A DNA stretch of 6,342 nucleotides from Promethearchaeota archaeon (lineage in GTDB: Archaea; Asgardarchaeota; Lokiarchaeia; Sigynarchaeales; SOKP01). How positions within the stretch are numbered: position 1 is the stretch's first letter; the number at the start of each line of letters is the position of its first letter. The position numbers and the translations under genes are program-made. The DNA is taken from assembly GCA_030608765.1 (NCBI GenBank), contig JAUWDN010000074.1:1-6342 (forward strand), given 5' to 3'. The notes beneath the pieces were generated by a model. It was not told where the DNA came from and did no database searches. It worked only from the letters and a program-made list of their open reading frames with translations. Positions 1 to 6,342 of this stretch are shown here, piece after piece.

Positions 1-12
1 GAAACGCTTTCA

Positions 13-1026
13 TTGTCTCGCGAAGAAAGAAAACAGTTAAAGATAGATTTGAAACAGAAAAAGGAAATCGGGAAAGATTACGAGCACTTAATCGTTGTTG
101 AGAATCTTCATAAAACATACTTACTTGGGACAACTGCTGTAGCAGCGCTTCGAGGTATCGATATAACGATAGATAAAGGGGACTTTATCGATATTATGGG
201 TCCATCGGGAAGCGGTAAGACGACCCTTTTAAATTTAATCGGCGGACTTGATACCCCTACTAGAGGTAAAATTTTTTTAGAGGGACGGAATATTTCTATG
301 CTTAACGATAATGATTTAGCAGAGATAAGAAGGGAACGGATTGGTTTTGTCTTCCAATTCTATAATCTATTGCCTCAAATGACCGCCTTAGAAAATGTTA
401 TGGTTCCTTTACATTTTTCTGGTAAATTAAGCCGGCGTGGAAAGAGGAAGAAAGCAATCGATTTATTAACTCTTGTTGGATTAGAAGAACGTTCCCATCA
501 TGCTCCTTCAGAGTTAAGCGGAGGGGAGCAGCAAAGGGTAGCAATTGCTAGAGCATTTGCAAACGATCCAGCTATTTGTGTATTAGACGAGCCTACAGGT
601 GATTTAGATAGTAAAACAGGAATTATGATCTTAAATTTAATAAGGGATTTAAACAAGAGAGGGGCAACTTTTATATCTGTTTCTCACGATGCGGCAGTTT
701 CTGAGTTCGCTTCTAAAGTTTTCCACATGATGGATGGAAAATTAACCGATAAAGGGAAAATTGGAGGATTGAAAGAAACAGAATCAATGCAATTGAGAAG
801 AAAGCAAGAGGCCGAAATTAATAAAGAAAAATGTAAAAGTATGATTTTTAGATATCTCTTCACTAATCAGGGGAAAAATCATATTCAAGTACGTGAGATT
901 AAAAAAAGTGTACCAAACCCAATTATTATGAACTTACCAGAACATTTTAACGATATTCTTGCAGAACTGCTACAAGAAAATAATATTGGTGGAAAAGTTG
1001 TAGGAGACGAATTGTTTTTAGAATAA
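13..1026 (+). CDS. ABC transporter ATP-binding protein, MacB/LolD/FtsE class, with winged-helix-like C-terminal tail
   Basis: Cytoplasmic ATPase that should dimerise under the FtsX-type permease encoded next and power it by ATP hydrolysis. All the catalytic motifs are visible: Walker A GPSGSGKT (residues 63-70), Q-loop FVFQ (Q115) followed by the NLLPQMTALENV stretch typical of MacB/LolD proteins, signature LSGGEQQR (168-175), Walker B ICVLDE (188-193, catalytic E193), D-loop DLDS (197-200) and switch H225. The ATPase domain spans about residues 27-245, the whole length of ordinary family members. A charged Lys/Glu/Arg-rich linker (about 245-275) and a further domain of about 60 residues follow. 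That domain ends in a pattern like the wing of a PCI-type winged helix (GGKVVGDELFLE). The start is uncertain: the frame stays open to base 1, TTG 13 has no ribosome site, TTG 49 is an alternative, and the first in-frame ATG falls just before Walker A. The gene could therefore be 5'-truncated by the window. The ATPase class is secure; the tail assignment is inference. Confidence 0.95.
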   Translation: MSREERKQLKIDLKQKKEIGKDYEHLIVVENLHKTYLLGTTAVAALRGIDITIDKGDFIDIMGPSGSGKTTLLNLIGGLDTPTRGKIFLEGRNISMLNDNDLAEIRRERIGFVFQFYNLLPQMTALENVMVPLHFSGKLSRRGKRKKAIDLLTLVGLEERSHHAPSELSGGEQQRVAIARAFANDPAICVLDEPTGDLDSKTGIMILNLIRDLNKRGATFISVSHDAAVSEFASKVFHMMDGKLTDKGKIGGLKETESMQLRRKQEAEINKEKCKSMIFRYLFTNQGKNHIQVREIKKSVPNPIIMNLPEHFNDILAELLQENNIGGKVVGDELFLE

Positions 1027-1042
1027 GAAATTCATCACTTGA

Positions 1043-1064
1043 TTTTTAAAATAAAATTAATATA
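1043..1064 (+). promoter_or_regulatory. Candidate archaeal TATA box for a leaderless permease transcript
   Basis: The 50-base gap between the ATPase stop and the permease ATG has no Shine-Dalgarno match. It contains the AT-only run TTTTTAAAATAAAATTAATATA. The TTTAAAAT core (1045-1052) is centred about 28 bases before the A of ATG 1077, the distance at which archaeal TBP boxes sit from a transcription start. Transcription could therefore begin at or next to the start codon, giving a leaderless mRNA. In DNA this AT-rich such a match can occur by chance. Alternatively, the permease is translated from the ATPase message without a clear ribosome site. Confidence 0.3.
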
Positions 1065-1076
1065 GTTTTACTTCAA

Positions 1077-4049
1077 ATGTCTAACATAAAATTAGTATTC
1101 AAATACGCATTTAAAGACTTAGCGCGTCATAAAGTAAGATCATCGTTAGGCATAATTGGTGTAATGATTTCTGTAGGGCTTTTAGCACTGATTCTTTTTT
1201 TATCTGATTCTATTTCGGTTACATTTATTGATTATCTTAGCATAGACGCGGGTCAGCAAGATTTCAACATTAAAGTAAGGCATTACAATGGTGAACCAGA
1301 GAATAGATCTAATTATTTCGAATTTCAACCGTTAATAAATACGATACAGAATAATATAGGCGAAATTGGGGGGTTTATTCCAAGAATGAGTTTATGGGGT
1401 AATGTGAACATATCGAAAGGGGATGGAACTCAAGAATTAGAAAATGAAACGAAAGGAGTCTCGATCTCTGGTATAAACTTCACTTTGGAAAACAGCTTAA
1501 AGTTTGGGAGTTTTATTACACCGGGATCAAATGAAATATTAGACTTAACAAAATTATCGTTATATCACTGTGCCATTTATTACAAGTTGAATGAGACAAT
1601 AAAATACGCAGAAAATGAGACGATCGAAATTAGAATGGGCTTACGACATGGTGATAAATATTTTTATCGAGTTATAAACTTTACAATTGATCGAATTTTT
1701 GATTTTCAGTTAAAATGGCCAGTTAGCTATACGAATAGTCCATTAATTGTTGTTGATATCAAAACTCTTTATGATCTTTTTGGAAATGAAACATTTAATG
1801 GAAGATGTAATGAGTTAATTCTTACGATAAAAAAAGGCTTAAATTTATATGACGCTCGGGATATTGAGGGTTCTGAAAATCGGGTGAAAGATTTAGCGGG
1901 TGAAGTTCAACTTTTAATAGGGATTAATGAATTTAGAATTGAATTACCTAAGTTAGTAGTCTTGGGCTATTCCGAATTTTTAAGTGTTGGAATTACAATA
2001 ATTTTTGTGTTTGTATCTATGATCACTATGATAATTTCAGGTGTTTTAATTAACGGAATACTTAAAACTTCAGTGGAAGAACGAATAAGAGAATTCGGAA
2101 TCTTTAGAACAGTAGGTGCTACAAAGAAGTATAATTTGTTTATTGTACTAGTTCAAGGATTTTTGTTATGTAATTTTGGAACAATATTTGGTCTTATTTT
2201 TGCTCAATTAGCCACTCAATTCGTTGTACTTCCCTTAGCAGGAGCAGTCGTAGCAGAATCAATACCGGGATTAGCTGGCAACATTACATTTTCTATAACT
2301 ATAGGGTCAATTTTAATAGCATATATTATAGGAGTAAGCGTAGGGCTTATAGTAAGCATATCTCCAGCAGTAAAAGTGATGAAACTCCAATTAATCGAAT
2401 CAATTCACCCATATCGTAAGGAAGATGTCTTATATAAGCTTAAGAAAAAAGCTACCGTGAATTATAAATTATTAGTAATTGGTGCTATATTGGCGGGAAA
2501 TGGTGGTTTTGTCCTTTTTGTTATTCCCAGAATATTAACTACTGGAGACGCTGCGCTGATGTCAGGTACGTTAATAGCGCTCCTCATAATTTTTTTAATT
2601 GGAATGACATTGGCAGGACTAGCCATACTACCCTTGATATTAAGACTTTTCATAAGATTTTTTAGGATATTTGGCAAGAGAATAGCACCAGTGTATAAAA
2701 TTTTTATATTTCGATACGCAAGGAGAAATTCTAGCACCATTATTACATTTGCTTTTACTTTTTCTTTCATAATATTTATTTCTAGTATATTTAGTTTCTT
2801 ATCTAATGAATCGGTGGTCAGCGCACATCTTGAATATGGAGCTGATTTGGTTATAGAGACGCAAGGTTGGTACGAAAAAGAGGAGATTGAAGCTTTCAGT
2901 TTATTTGGAGGGGGTGATGGTTTTCTCAGTACTTCTCAAGAAAATGGATTTAACATAAACCCTAACAGAATTTTGACAAGTGATTTCGTAGAAGAACTGT
3001 TAAAAATAGAGGGAATTGAGAGAGTTTCCTCAGTAATCGCGAGTCCATTCCACCTTACTCAAATTTATTCAGAGGAAGGTCAAGAATTTGCCGCAGAGAT
3101 TGGCGACTACGCGGGTTTAATAACCCAAGAAATTACATTAATCGGAATTGATGAACAATATTCCTCTACAATTAAAACTCAATATGTAGAGTTTACTCAA
3201 GGTAATATTATTTCGTCTTTTGAACAACTTTTTAGGAGTCCTGATGAATATACGTGTATTATTTCCGAGGGTTTGTCTGTAAGTTTAGATATGCATTTAG
3301 GAGATATAATTCGGATTTCAATTCAGCGTGGTTATGAAAATGAAGTCTACACATTTGAAGTCGCGGGAGTGGCGGCAGCTATGCCAGGATTTCTTTCGGT
3401 ATTTGGGAGATCCAGTGCATCAGCAAACATGGGAGGTGTTATGATTTCGCAAGAAATATATATGACGCTTATGGATATCCCTCCTATTCCATATCTTGAT
3501 AAAATTTTTGTTAAACTTAATTTATATTCCCAAGATTTGTCTCAAAATATTATATTCGATGTACGGAAGAACGATGATGATTTTGATTTTGAGGTTATTA
3601 ACTTAGAACAAAGAATTACACAACAACAATTATTATTTTCGATTATTAATGTATTTTTTTCAATAACACTAGACGCAACAATTATAATCTGCCTTTTTGG
3701 TTTACTATCCTCTTCTTATTCGACAATTATCGAAAGAAAGAAAGAAATCGGAATCATCAGAACATTAGGTCTAAAAGGGAAAGAAATCGTAAGATTGTTC
3801 ACAATTGAATCATTGATTATAATGATGAGTAGTGGGACGGTAGGGGTAATAGTAGGATGGGTAACCGGGTTATTACTAAGCATGTCAATGAATATGATGA
3901 GCGGTTTACCAAATATTCCTATTTTTCCGTTAACTGATATGATCATAATTTTCTCACTCTCTATTATTTTTACATTGATTGGAATTAGGTTATTATTAAG
4001 GAAATCCCGGAAAAAGAACATTGTTGAAATTTACAGAGAAACTATGTAG
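1077..4049 (+). CDS. Two-module FtsX/MacB-type ABC permease, 10 predicted membrane helices
   Basis: Membrane subunit of a type VII ABC system, 990 residues and complete. By hydropathy the predicted helices lie near residues 22-43, 299-325, 353-380, 404-430, 463-484, 492-525, 553-576, 853-880, 908-937 and 953-974. Large outer domains lie at about 45-297 and 577-852. Each half has an FtsX core with the conserved cytoplasmic coupling segment after its outer domain: SVEERIREFGIFRTVGAT (332-349) and IIERKKEIGIIRTLGLKG (884-901). Helices 5 and 6 form a hairpin joining the halves. Lys/Arg-rich loops (for example 455-459 and 975-980) fit a cytoplasmic location. Outer domain 2 resembles the MacB periplasmic core domain (from the segment around 635-690 to GDIIRISI and the later FEVAGV strand); domain 1 is more divergent. 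The layout matches the YbbP-like double-FtsX group. Start ATG 1077 directly precedes a typical FtsX N-terminus (FKYAFKDLARHKVRSSLGII). One polypeptide supplies both halves of the transporter. The substrate is unknown. Confidence 0.93.
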   Translation: MSNIKLVFKYAFKDLARHKVRSSLGIIGVMISVGLLALILFLSDSISVTFIDYLSIDAGQQDFNIKVRHYNGEPENRSNYFEFQPLINTIQNNIGEIGGFIPRMSLWGNVNISKGDGTQELENETKGVSISGINFTLENSLKFGSFITPGSNEILDLTKLSLYHCAIYYKLNETIKYAENETIEIRMGLRHGDKYFYRVINFTIDRIFDFQLKWPVSYTNSPLIVVDIKTLYDLFGNETFNGRCNELILTIKKGLNLYDARDIEGSENRVKDLAGEVQLLIGINEFRIELPKLVVLGYSEFLSVGITIIFVFVSMITMIISGVLINGILKTSVEERIREFGIFRTVGATKKYNLFIVLVQGFLLCNFGTIFGLIFAQLATQFVVLPLAGAVVAESIPGLAGNITFSITIGSILIAYIIGVSVGLIVSISPAVKVMKLQLIESIHPYRKEDVLYKLKKKATVNYKLLVIGAILAGNGGFVLFVIPRILTTGDAALMSGTLIALLIIFLIGMTLAGLAILPLILRLFIRFFRIFGKRIAPVYKIFIFRYARRNSSTIITFAFTFSFIIFISSIFSFLSNESVVSAHLEYGADLVIETQGWYEKEEIEAFSLFGGGDGFLSTSQENGFNINPNRILTSDFVEELLKIEGIERVSSVIASPFHLTQIYSEEGQEFAAEIGDYAGLITQEITLIGIDEQYSSTIKTQYVEFTQGNIISSFEQLFRSPDEYTCIISEGLSVSLDMHLGDIIRISIQRGYENEVYTFEVAGVAAAMPGFLSVFGRSSASANMGGVMISQEIYMTLMDIPPIPYLDKIFVKLNLYSQDLSQNIIFDVRKNDDDFDFEVINLEQRITQQQLLFSIINVFFSITLDATIIICLFGLLSSSYSTIIERKKEIGIIRTLGLKGKEIVRLFTIESLIIMMSSGTVGVIVGWVTGLLLSMSMNMMSGLPNIPIFPLTDMIIIFSLSIIFTLIGIRLLLRKSRKKNIVEIYRETM

Positions 4050-4053
4050 GAGG
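4047..4053 (+). promoter_or_regulatory. Shine-Dalgarno site AGGAGG overlapping the permease stop codon
   Basis: TAG (4047-4049), the permease stop, shares its last two bases with AGGAGG (4048-4053), a full match to the 16S rRNA anti-Shine-Dalgarno. The next in-phase start is TTG 4066, 12 bases downstream, somewhat longer than usual. A nearer TTG at 4056 is in another frame and stops after 7 codons. The overlap suggests that the third gene is translated from the same message and coupled to termination of the permease. Confidence 0.8.
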
Positions 4054-4065
4054 ATTTGAAAAACA

Positions 4066-4140
4066 TTGAGTATAATTAAAAAACTAATAGTTTTGATAAT
4101 AATGCTGAATATTCTTTCTATTCCGCTATATGGTAATTTT
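4066..4140 (+). other. Predicted signal sequence of the third gene
   Basis: Residues 1-25 show a short basic n-region (K5, K6), a hydrophobic core rich in Leu and Ile (7-20), and a small or polar end (PLYGN). Cleavage is possible around residues 22-25, but no perfect A-X-A site is present, so the segment could also stay as an N-terminal membrane anchor. No Cys follows the hydrophobic core, which argues against a bacterial-type lipoprotein. Confidence 0.7.
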
Positions 4141-6342
4141 ATGGAAAAATTCATAGTTCCTAATGTAGAAGGAGAGAATATAGCTGAAAAATATTTAATT
4201 CATTCTTCTGATATCGCAGGAACAGATCTTTATGCGGAAACTATTAATGCTTTTGTTGCAGGGAATAAATCGTTAATAAAACAATCTCTTTTTACTAACG
4301 ATACAAGTATATTGCCCCATTTTGATACGAGAGATCCAGCATTTTACAAATGTAATGTTCTCTTTAGCGCTTCAAATGGAATTACTCCAGAATTATTTCC
4401 ACGCATCTTCAATGAGGATAGTTATAATAAGCAATATGGAATGACATTTAATAGATTTTCAGGGTTCCTTTATTACGATGAGGAAATGAATGAGGACGAT
4501 GTCCAATTAAGAGCAGATAGAGCTCTTGAAATTATAAAGAGAAAATTTGATTTAGATCTTATTATGATTAATGAATCCAATCCATACTTTTTTCCCTTTG
4601 TGGGATATTATCCTAATTGGGAAGTGTTTTTTCACGAAATTATTAATAATGTTCCTATGGATGGGTATTGGAGAGCTTTAGACATTGATCGATTAATATC
4701 AGAAGATTATATTAAAAACCAACATTTATCTTCAACATTTCTTTTGGTAAATTCTTTGGATTTACTAGATCTTGATATAACCAAATCAATTGATCAAGTA
4801 AACTTTAATTTTGATTCACTTGATCTAGAATATTTAGAGAATCTTGAGGTTGATAATATTTTTGAGCAATTTACAAACATTCTTGTGGAAATTCCATCCT
4901 TGTTTGGGGACATATCAAATTTTACTGATTCAAATCAAACAACTCAAGCAGATTTTGAGGAATTTGGCGATGCGTTTTCTACTTTAAATTTATCAAACGA
5001 GTCTCATTATGTAAGTTTAACGGTGCAATACGAGGGTTTAAGTGCGGGCATAAAAAATTTAGGAGAAAATGAATTTACATTTAACTTATGGGACGCTCTA
5101 GGGTATCAGGGTGTGCCTCTCAAACCTAGCGAGAAGATTTTCATTTCTTTAATAGGTGCTTTCATGAGCGAAATAGATGTTAATATTTTTTGTACAGATA
5201 TAATCGATCAAACACCCCAATATTTCACGCTTTATGATTTTTTATTAGAACAAATAAGTTTGCTCATGTTTTATGCAGATGTTGATTTTGATGTTCAATC
5301 GTTGAAGGAATACTCATTTGAATTATTTTGGGTAGACGAAAATGGATTTAAACGCAGCTATATCAAACCTGTGAATTTGAACGAGCCAACAGATTTTATA
5401 AATTTTTTGCACCAACTTGGATTCCAAGGGTTGCCGGGGATTCCTACTGGAATATTTAACCCTATTGAAGAATTTGTAATAACATACAAAGTATCGAATT
5501 CAGAACCAAATATGCTTATTATTAAAGAGTTAATTGGAAACAACGCATCGCACGGCGTTTATAACGATTTTTCTTTTAACATAACAGCGAAAAATGTTGG
5601 AAATGAAACCGCTTGGGGCGTTCCTACCCCGATCCCCATAGAATTAGACGATGTTTTTACATTAATTATTGGCCCGATCGGTGTTCTTCTAGGACTAGAT
5701 GAAGACCTCAAAGATGCAATATGGGAAGTTGTAAGAGTTGAATATTCCGGACAATACACTTCATTAGAAGATTTTTTTAATTTTGATGAAAACCCTCGAA
5801 TATTTTATTTTGATACTTCTGGAACGGGATTAGTCGATTCCTACTATCCTAATCTCAATAATTTAACTAATCTTCTACCTTACAATGAAAACATGAACCA
5901 AGTGATTGATATAATATCTGGACCAAATGGTAATCCTCAATTAATTGCTTCTTTAGGGTCAATAGGTTTAACTCCTAATTCTCTAAAAGATTCTTTTACT
6001 AACAATGCTAGTGTTTGGAATGACGATAACTGGAAATTAGAACCACAAGAAATAATTTCTTATACCTTAGATAATTATTCTGTTGAAGTGTTTGACACAT
6101 TTTCTCCTTTTTATAAATACAATTTCAGTATTAAAGAAACATTTCCTCCGTTACCCGCAATAATATCAGGCGTTTCAATCGCAGGTACGACACCTGAAAT
6201 GGCATTAAATGCAGATAACGAGAGCTGGATAGTAGAATCGGAAGAAAAATTTATCGACCAACATGAACTTGAAATTCAGTTTCTTTTTCAAAATAAGACA
6301 GAAATAGACTTAGTTAATAACACACTCGATCGAGTTTCAATA
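4066..6342 (+). CDS. Large secreted or surface protein of unrecognised family, 3' end beyond window
   Basis: This frame runs from TTG 4066 to the last base with no stop: at least 759 residues, C-terminus missing. The N-terminus reads as a signal sequence: two lysines (5-6), then a hydrophobic run of about residues 7-20, ending near LYGN (22-25). The in-frame ATG at 4102 would remove the lysines, so TTG behind AGGAGG is preferred. The mature part is acidic, rich in Asn, Phe, Tyr and Asp, and carries 16 N-X-S/T sequons. Residues about 30-235 look like one compact domain with a helix near 148-163 and an aromatic stretch (GYYPNW, VPMDGYWRALD). Residues about 310 onward look like beta-sandwich modules. 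The clearest is 499-519, with FNITAKNVGNETAWGV, which resembles CARDB-type domains. Only two cysteines are seen (C96, C376). Nothing identifies an enzyme. Position behind the permease suggests an extracellular partner or substrate. A C-terminal membrane anchor is possible but lies outside the window. That the frame is a real gene is well supported; its function is not. Confidence 0.88.
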   Translation, partial: MSIIKKLIVLIIMLNILSIPLYGNFMEKFIVPNVEGENIAEKYLIHSSDIAGTDLYAETINAFVAGNKSLIKQSLFTNDTSILPHFDTRDPAFYKCNVLFSASNGITPELFPRIFNEDSYNKQYGMTFNRFSGFLYYDEEMNEDDVQLRADRALEIIKRKFDLDLIMINESNPYFFPFVGYYPNWEVFFHEIINNVPMDGYWRALDIDRLISEDYIKNQHLSSTFLLVNSLDLLDLDITKSIDQVNFNFDSLDLEYLENLEVDNIFEQFTNILVEIPSLFGDISNFTDSNQTTQADFEEFGDAFSTLNLSNESHYVSLTVQYEGLSAGIKNLGENEFTFNLWDALGYQGVPLKPSEKIFISLIGAFMSEIDVNIFCTDIIDQTPQYFTLYDFLLEQISLLMFYADVDFDVQSLKEYSFELFWVDENGFKRSYIKPVNLNEPTDFINFLHQLGFQGLPGIPTGIFNPIEEFVITYKVSNSEPNMLIIKELIGNNASHGVYNDFSFNITAKNVGNETAWGVPTPIPIELDDVFTLIIGPIGVLLGLDEDLKDAIWEVVRVEYSGQYTSLEDFFNFDENPRIFYFDTSGTGLVDSYYPNLNNLTNLLPYNENMNQVIDIISGPNGNPQLIASLGSIGLTPNSLKDSFTNNASVWNDDNWKLEPQEIISYTLDNYSVEVFDTFSPFYKYNFSIKETFPPLPAIISGVSIAGTTPEMALNADNESWIVESEEKFIDQHELEIQFLFQNKTEIDLVNNTLDRVSI
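5098..5436 (+). repeat. Internal protein repeat motif LG-[YF]-QG-[VL]-P in the third gene
   Basis: LGYQGVP (residues 345-351, bases 5098-5118) recurs as LGFQGLP (451-457, bases 5416-5436), 106 residues apart. A weaker third copy, LGSIGLTP, lies at residues 630-637 (5953-5976). Each is followed by a short Pro-containing stretch, and the first two lie near likely beta-strands. This suggests diverged tandem modules in the extracellular part; the repeat borders outside the motif cannot be set by eye. Confidence 0.4.

Noticed and set aside
1042..1047. Short T-run after the ATPase stop as a possible terminator
   Set aside because: Only five T residues in very AT-rich DNA, with no stem and no strong archaeal oligo-T run. 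It is better explained as part of the TATA-like box or as background.
2462..2770. 102-codon open frame on the minus strand inside the permease gene
   Set aside because: It is antisense to permease helices 5-7 and has no ribosome site or recognisable domain. The permease frame is intact and family-like here.
3716..4021. 101-codon open frame on the minus strand at the end of the permease gene
   Set aside because: It is the antisense shadow of the last FtsX core. Its hydrophobic content simply mirrors AT-rich membrane codons.
4056..4079. TTG 4056 as the start of the third gene, closer to the ribosome site
   Set aside because: It is in a different frame and hits TAA after 7 codons; it is also only two bases from AGGAGG, which is too near.
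5358..5759. Two short minus-strand open frames (61 and 66 codons)
   Set aside because: Both lie opposite the long + strand frame of the third gene, which has a signal sequence and coherent domains across the region. They have no ribosome sites.
6324..6335. Perfect 12-base palindrome ACTCGATCGAGT
   Set aside because: One or two such palindromes are expected by chance in 6.3 kb. It lies inside coding sequence and no second copy was seen.
1..6342. CRISPR arrays, insertion sequences, tRNA or other RNA genes
   Set aside because: No direct repeat arrays, transposase-like frames, terminal inverted repeats or tRNA-like folds were seen. The two gaps (50 and 16 bases) are too short to hold any.

Overview
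The window looks archaeal and most likely comes from an Asgard-type (Promethearchaeota/Lokiarchaeia-like) genome. This is an inference from several signs. The DNA is AT-rich and uses ATA and AGA codons heavily. A TTG start is used, and another is possible. One gene has an AT-rich TATA-like box placed for a leaderless start. The extracytoplasmic protein parts are rich in N-X-S/T sequons. The ATPase also carries a winged-helix-like tail. No ribosomal or marker gene is present, so the lineage cannot be fixed from this window.

All three genes are on the + strand and fill almost the whole window. Positions 1-1026 encode an ABC ATPase of the MacB/LolD/FtsE class with an unusual C-terminal extension of about 90 residues. 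Its reading frame is still open at the left edge, so the true start is uncertain. A 50-base gap (1027-1076) has no Shine-Dalgarno site but does have a TATA-like box. Positions 1077-4049 encode a complete 990-residue FtsX/MacB-type permease. It has two FtsX modules, each with a large extracytoplasmic domain, joined by a central pair of membrane helices (10 predicted helices in all). After 16 bases, with a strong AGGAGG overlapping the permease stop codon, a third reading frame starts at TTG 4066 and runs to the window end without a stop (at least 759 residues). It encodes a secreted or surface protein with an N-terminal signal sequence and a CARDB-like beta-sandwich segment. I do not recognise its family.

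The three genes probably form one functional unit, a type VII (mechanotransmitting) ABC system. The ATPase dimer drives the two-module permease, whose outer domains move, and the secreted protein is the best candidate for the partner or substrate outside the membrane. Known type VII systems work on lipoproteins, peptides, lipids or cell-wall enzymes rather than as ordinary importers. The substrate here cannot be read from the sequence. The most novel parts are the third protein and the tail of the ATPase.
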